A DNA stretch of 9,832 nucleotides from Myxococcales bacterium. Its GTDB lineage: Bacteria > Myxococcota > Polyangia > Fen-1088. A program made the position numbers and the translations under genes. Every line of letters begins with the position of its first letter. Within the stretch, counting starts at the first letter, position 1. Below are positions 6,640 to 9,832 of this stretch, in pieces. The notes below the pieces were generated by a model, which saw nothing but the letters and a program-made list of their open reading frames with translations, was not told the origin of the DNA and did not search any database. The stretch lies in contig PMCR01000111.1 in the NCBI GenBank assembly GCA_003155465.1, forward strand, positions 2,142-11,973, given 5' to 3'.

Positions 6640-6722
6640 GGATTATCCCGCATCCGTCCCCTTCTCTTGCGTCGCTGGCTCGACCGCAACTCGATCGGCC
6701 ACTGGCGGATGCGGAATAATCC
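6640..6722. repeat. Inverted repeat (17-bp arms, one mismatch) around converging ORF ends
   Basis: GGATTATCCCGCATCCG at 6640-6656 is the reverse complement of 6706-6722 with one mismatch; the arms are 49 bases apart. An extra direct copy of ATTATCCCG lies at 6625-6633, 17 bases before the copy in the left arm. The stop codon of the minus-strand SET frame (6643-6645) lies in the left arm, and that of the plus-strand transposase remnant (6717-6719) lies in the right arm. It may be the ends of a small mobile element that interrupted the transposase fragment. There is no T-run to support a terminator. Confidence 0.7.
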
Positions 6723-7230
6723 TGGCCCCATCTTCTCCTCCCAGCGAGGCCGCCGGGTCTGGAGGAGACTTGCCCTCGGTCAACAGGGCGCGGATGTGCG
6801 CGCTGATCGGGTGGCGTTTCACCACCGAGGCCGGCAGGAAGCGTGCGCCGGCCACCAGCCCGATGCAGTTCGGGGCGCCGCAGCGGCAAACAAAGGGACA
6901 GGCCATCTCCCATTCGGTCGAGGGATAGAAGAAGGTCAGCTCGTCACCGGCTGCGATGGCCCGGGCTGCAAGCACCAGCATGCGGTCGGTGTCGATGCGA
7001 ACGCTGGGGCTGCAGGCGTGGTTGAGGAAGGCGAAGGGCCCGACCTCGACGTGCCGTGCGCGACCCACCTGCACCGTGAAGCGTGTGGGGGCAAGGTGTT
7101 CGGCGGTGCAGGGCAAGGCGCCGATCGGATCGCCGTCGGCGAAGGCACGCTCGGCAAAGAGCCCGGTGTCACCCTCACGGGCCTTGGCGGCCATGGAGCC
7201 GCAGGGCAAACTGCATTGCTTTTCCGACAT
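6643..7230 (-). CDS. SET-domain protein-lysine methyltransferase-like protein
   Basis: This 195-residue protein carries a compact bacterial SET domain, which transfers methyl groups from S-adenosylmethionine to lysine side chains. Visible parts, in order, are an N-terminal strand GDTGLFAERAF (about 20-30), the knot motif FLNHACSPS (N70-H71, close to the family NHxCxPN), then AAGDELTFFY with the expected catalytic-site Tyr102. A post-SET cysteine cluster follows, C-x-C-x4-C at C115, C117 and C122, normally zinc binding. The natural domain ends near residue 150. The last 45 residues run into repeat DNA, have no SET character and may be read-through into the neighbouring element. ATG 7230 is preferred; a GTG at 7260 and an ATG at 7194 are alternatives, and none has a clear ribosome binding site. 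It is divergent from the CoA-ligase-like gene. The target protein is unknown. Confidence 0.78.
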   Translation of the reverse strand: MSEKQCSLPCGSMAAKAREGDTGLFAERAFADGDPIGALPCTAEHLAPTRFTVQVGRARHVEVGPFAFLNHACSPSVRIDTDRMLVLAARAIAAGDELTFFYPSTEWEMACPFVCRCGAPNCIGLVAGARFLPASVVKRHPISAHIRALLTEGKSPPDPAASLGGEDGARIIPHPPVADRVAVEPATQEKGTDAG

Positions 7231-7295
7231 GCCGACCGCAGGATGGCACAGAACGGCCACAAGGGAAACGCAGCGCTGCCCGACTCAACTGTGGG

Positions 7296-7324
7296 TTGAC
7301 AGGACGCGAGCCTGCGCGAATCAT
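7296..7324 (+). promoter_or_regulatory. Sigma70-type promoter for the PaaK/CapK-like gene
   Basis: A perfect TTGACA at 7296-7301 is followed after exactly 17 bases by AATCAT (7319-7324, 4 of 6 to TATAAT). Transcription would start near 7331, giving a leader of about 54 bases to the ATG at 7385. It lies in the 154-base divergent gap with the SET gene. I found no matching minus-strand promoter. Confidence 0.5.
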
Positions 7325-7384
7325 CGTGGTCGCTGCCGGAGACCGTCGCTCGGCCGTGCGCGCTGGTCTTTCGGAAGGACCGAC

Positions 7385-8713
7385 ATGCCTGTTGCCTGGA
7401 ACCTGCTGCACACTCCGCGCGACCCACTGCGGTCCGAGTGGCCAGAGCGTGCGCCGCTGGACCAGTTTCGCGACCAGCGCCTGCGCGAGCTGGTGAGACA
7501 CGCCTGCGCCCGGGTGCCCTACTACCGCCAGCGCCTGGCCGCTGCCGGCATCGACCCCGCCAGGTTCGCTGGCATGGCCGACCTGGGTCGCATTCCCATC
7601 AGTCGCAAGTCTGACCTGCAGGGTCTGCGGGCCAGCCAGATCTGCGCGGCCGACGTCGATCCCGCGCGGCTCATCAGGCACGAGACCGGCGGGTCCACCG
7701 GGCAGCCCTTCACCGTGCGCCGCACCTTCGTCGAGGAGCGGCTGCTCAACTGGCTTCGCTGGCGCGCGTGGCTCGCTGTCGGCGGGAACCTGCGTGACCG
7801 TACTGCGTACGTCGCCTATGTGTCACCCGTCCCGGAGGCGCGCAACTGGTCGGCAGACATCCTGATGGCGCTGGGCATGTGCCGACGCCAACCCTTTGAT
7901 TGTTTGCGACCGCCCGAGGAATTGCTGCGCGAGATCGTCGCGTACCAACCGGACGCGCTGTGCGGATTCGCCTCGTCGCTCGCGCGTCTGGCCCTGGTGC
8001 CGCGGCCCGAGCTGCTCGCCCGGCTGCGTCCCCATGTGGTGTTGTCGGGCGGCGAATTGCTGACCCCGCAGGTGCGCACCCTGCTGTGTGACACGTTCGC
8101 GGTGCCAGTGCGTGATTTCTACGGCGCCGCCGAATTCAATCTGGTGGCCTGGGAGTGCCCGCACACAGGCGTGCTGCACACCTGCGACGAGGGCGCGATC
8201 GTCGAGGTGGTGGACGAGCAGGGCCAGCCGGTTCCGCCCGGCGGCGAGGGCGAAGTGGTGGGTACCGCTCTGCACTCGTTCGCCATGCCCATCATCCGCT
8301 ACTCCCTGGGCGATGTGGCCGTGCGGGGCCCGGCGTGCTGTCCGTGCGGCAACCAGTTGTCCGTGCTGTCGCGTGTTCAGGGTCGCCACCTGGACTACTT
8401 CAAGCTGGCCGACGGAACCCTATTGCACCCATATCGCGTAATTGAATTGCTGTATCTGCCGGGAATGGACTGGGTGGGCCAGTATCAGCTTATCCAGGAG
8501 AGTGCGAGCGAGGTTCGCCTGCTGGTGCAGCCCCGTCGGGCGGTTGCACCGGGATGCCGGGACAGTCTGGAGGCGGCGGTGCGGGCCTGCTGCGGTCACG
8601 GTGCGGCCGCCACGGTCGAGTTGGTCGAGCAGATTCCAAGCACGGCGAAGGGCAAGCACCGAGTGGCCTACTCAAAACTGGAGATTCTTCCCGCGCACAC
8701 GGAAGCGCGGTGA
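7385..8713 (+). CDS. PaaK/CapK-like adenylate-forming ligase (phenylacetate-CoA ligase family)
   Basis: This 442-residue protein belongs to the adenylate-forming family that includes phenylacetate-CoA ligase (PaaK) and the capsule-associated CapK / coenzyme F390 synthetase-like proteins. Such enzymes activate a carboxylic acid with ATP. Motifs in order are the N-terminal VPYYRQRL segment, the phosphate-binding loop TGGSTGQPF (101-109), LSGGELLTP (220-228), the adenine-binding FYGAAE (245-250), a Cys/His pair WECPH (256-260) with a CCPCG cluster (318-322) suggestive of a metal site, the ribose-contact RYSLGD (305-310), and the C-terminal lysine motif AKGKHR (421-426). Length is normal and nothing essential looks missing. 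The start is well supported by GGAAGG (7373-7378) six bases upstream. No phenylacetate degradation genes are nearby, so an orphan role in surface polymer or secondary metabolism is more likely. Composition is very GC-rich (70% and 73% in two 60-base samples). Confidence 0.88.
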   Translation: MPVAWNLLHTPRDPLRSEWPERAPLDQFRDQRLRELVRHACARVPYYRQRLAAAGIDPARFAGMADLGRIPISRKSDLQGLRASQICAADVDPARLIRHETGGSTGQPFTVRRTFVEERLLNWLRWRAWLAVGGNLRDRTAYVAYVSPVPEARNWSADILMALGMCRRQPFDCLRPPEELLREIVAYQPDALCGFASSLARLALVPRPELLARLRPHVVLSGGELLTPQVRTLLCDTFAVPVRDFYGAAEFNLVAWECPHTGVLHTCDEGAIVEVVDEQGQPVPPGGEGEVVGTALHSFAMPIIRYSLGDVAVRGPACCPCGNQLSVLSRVQGRHLDYFKLADGTLLHPYRVIELLYLPGMDWVGQYQLIQESASEVRLLVQPRRAVAPGCRDSLEAAVRACCGHGAAATVELVEQIPSTAKGKHRVAYSKLEILPAHTEAR

Positions 8714-8803
8714 ACCAGTCGCGCGGCCTCCACAATGCCAGCGGCCGCCATCTTGCGCTCGGGCGCCTACGTGCCTTGGTGTCCGGAAGGTCGTCGCCGA
8801 GGC

Positions 8804-8863
8804 TCAGGCGGCTTCTCGGTGGTAGTAATTCAGGAGGCCCCCGAGCCGTGAGCGGCGGACAAT
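8804..8863 (-). pseudogene. DDE integrase-type transposase, C-terminal tail fragment
   Basis: Read on the minus strand, this encodes VRRSRLGGLLNYYHREAA followed by a TGA. The integrase-core transposases of Myxococcota and relatives commonly end with a very similar xxLGGLxxxYxRAA tail, which matches the family of the N-terminal fragment at 6459 but in the opposite orientation. About 20 codons are recognisable; upstream (above 8863) the frame loses similarity. It is a leftover of an insertion sequence. The rest of 8714-9082 shows no gene I can support: no terminator is visible after the ligase gene, and only the 40-bp repeat stands out. Confidence 0.5.
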
Positions 8864-8983
8864 AGAGCCATTCGACCCATTGTCGTTCGCGGATGGCCAT
8901 CCTGGCGATTCACACGGACTGTTTCAAGCTGCTCATCCTCGCGATTTCATGCAAGAATCTCGGCGATGAATATCCGGACCCCA

Positions 8984-9023
8984 CGGGTGTTGCCATTGTG
9001 ACTTCCAGGCAACCATGATTCCC
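8984..9023 (+). repeat. 40-bp direct repeat, right copy
   Basis: This is identical over 40 bases to 1563-1602, the 3' end of the methyltransferase gene, including its stop codon in the same relative frame (TGA at 9016-9018). Read in that frame, the sequence just upstream gives YPDPT before GVAIVTSRQP, while the left copy has HPEPLP. Similarity therefore fades over a few residues instead of stopping dead. An ATG-initiated frame of 41 codons (8893-9018) leads into it, but the part before the repeat resembles nothing I know. It could be a duplicated gene end, the right end of an island, or an assembly join. Confidence 0.9.
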
Positions 9024-9082
9024 AGGTTGTCCAGGATAGCGCGCGCGGAATTGGCCGATTTCCCCCTTCCGGAACTTCGGAC

Positions 9083-9832
9083 TCAGACGCGGAAGAGATC
9101 TGTGCTCAGGTACTTCTCGCCCCGGTCGGGAAAGATGGTCACGATCACGCCGGACTCGATCTCCTGGGCGATGGTGCGGGCTGCGACAAGAGCCGCGCCA
9201 CTGCTCATGCCGACCAGGATCCCCTCGGCCCGAGCGGTCTGGCGCGCCAGATCGAAGGCGTCCTCGGTTTCGATCATGATGTGTCGGTCGATGTTCTCCG
9301 CCGAGTAGATGGCCGGGACAATGGCCTCTTCCAGGTTCTTGAGGCCCTGGATGTAGTGGCCCCGCACAGGGTGGGCGCTGACGATCTTGACGTCGGCTAT
9401 CTTCTCCTTGAGGGCCAGGCCCACCCCCATGAGCGTGCCGCTGGTTCCCAGCGCCGACACGAAGTAGTCCAGGCGGCCGCCGGTTTGGACCAGGATCTCC
9501 TGCGCCGTGGTCTCGTAGTGGGCCAGCTGGTTGTAGTGGTTGGAGAACTGATCCGGCATGAAGTACTTGTCGGGGAACTCGCGCAAGAGCTGGCGCGCCT
9601 TCAAGATGGCCCCGTCGGTGCCCAACTTGGCGTCGGTCAGGGTAACCTGGGCGCCGAAGGCCTGGATCATCTTGCGGCGTTCAATGGACACCGCCTCACT
9701 CATCACGATCATGACCGCATAGCCCTTGACCGCGGCGATCATGGCCAGGGCGATGCCGGTGTTGCCGCTGGTCGGCTCCAGGATGGTCTTGCCGGGTGCA
9801 AGATCTCCCTCGCGCTCGGCCTGCTCGATCAT
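9083..9832 (-). CDS. Cysteine synthase (CysK/CysM family), 5' end outside the window
   Basis: The enzyme is a pyridoxal-phosphate-dependent beta-replacement synthase that makes L-cysteine from an activated serine (O-acetyl- or O-phosphoserine) and sulfide. The 249 visible residues hold PTSGNTGIALA (the asparagine loop contacting the substrate), QFSNHYNQLAHYETTAQEI, the phosphate-binding GTSGT loop, and the C-terminal SSGAA and DRGEKYLSTDLF. The AHYETT and DRGEKYLST patterns are closer to CysM than to CysK, so I give no symbol. The family is about 300 residues long; the missing 50-60 N-terminal residues, including the PLP-binding lysine, lie beyond 9832. The ATG at the window edge is an internal methionine. 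It is a housekeeping gene facing the accessory region, with its stop only 59 bases from the right 40-bp repeat. No clear terminator is seen. Confidence 0.93.
   Translation of the reverse strand: MIEQAEREGDLAPGKTILEPTSGNTGIALAMIAAVKGYAVMIVMSEAVSIERRKMIQAFGAQVTLTDAKLGTDGAILKARQLLREFPDKYFMPDQFSNHYNQLAHYETTAQEILVQTGGRLDYFVSALGTSGTLMGVGLALKEKIADVKIVSAHPVRGHYIQGLKNLEEAIVPAIYSAENIDRHIMIETEDAFDLARQTARAEGILVGMSSGAALVAARTIAQEIESGVIVTIFPDRGEKYLSTDLFRV

Noticed and set aside
8891..8902. Perfect 12-bp palindrome GGATGGCCATCC
   Set aside because: Palindromes of this length are expected by chance at this scale, and it is not placed at a promoter.
8893..9018. A 41-residue small gene ending in the right 40-bp repeat
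   Set aside because: No ribosome binding site, and the end is simply the duplicated methyltransferase terminus; kept as a repeat, not a gene.
9015..9308. Plus-strand open frame of 97 codons
   Set aside because: Mostly antisense to the well-supported cysteine synthase.

Overview
The window looks like chromosomal DNA from a GC-rich, Gram-negative, polysaccharide-degrading bacterium, most likely a myxobacterium or a relative (Myxococcota/Polyangia-like). The reasons are a surface lipoprotein with a GH12 glucanase domain and an Asp/Gly-rich insert, a large single-TM protein of unknown function, a bacterial SET-domain protein, and degenerate transposase debris between widely spaced genes. This placement is inference from gene style; no marker gene fixes the taxonomy.

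Layout. (1) 113-1597 (+): a two-domain protein, glycosyltransferase-like at the N-terminus and a class I SAM methyltransferase at the C-terminus. (2) 1601-2023: an IS91-type transposase C-terminal remnant, then a probable promoter. (3) 2024-3682 (+): a GH12 endoglucanase lipoprotein with both catalytic glutamates. (4) 3683-4067: a spacer holding what look like 3' ends of two unrelated genes, a topoisomerase I zinc ribbon and the end of a GGDEF domain. (5) 4068-6317 (+): a membrane-anchored, cysteine-bearing protein with a TPR-like stretch, probably on a leaderless or near-leaderless transcript. (6) 6318-6722: the N-terminal piece of a DDE integrase-type transposase running into an inverted repeat. 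(7) 6643-7230 (-): a SET-domain protein, divergent from (8) 7385-8713 (+), a PaaK/CapK-like adenylate-forming ligase with a good sigma70-type promoter. (9) 8714-9082: the C-terminal tail of an integrase-type transposase on the minus strand and a second copy of a 40-bp repeat. (10) 9083-9832 (-): a CysM-like cysteine synthase whose 5' end lies outside the window.

The most striking structure is an exact 40-bp direct repeat. One copy (1563-1602) covers the last codons and stop of the methyltransferase gene; the other (8984-9023) lies next to the cysteine synthase. Together they bracket about 7.4 kb holding all the accessory genes and the mobile-element debris. This could be an island that inserted at a gene 3' end and rebuilt it, or the leftover end of a duplicated gene. 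No integrase gene is visible between the copies.

The genes do not form an obvious single pathway. The glucanase fits plant or microbial polysaccharide breakdown, and the glycosyltransferase/methyltransferase and CapK-like ligase fit surface glycan or secondary metabolism. I see no CRISPR array, tRNA, rRNA or recognisable defence system.
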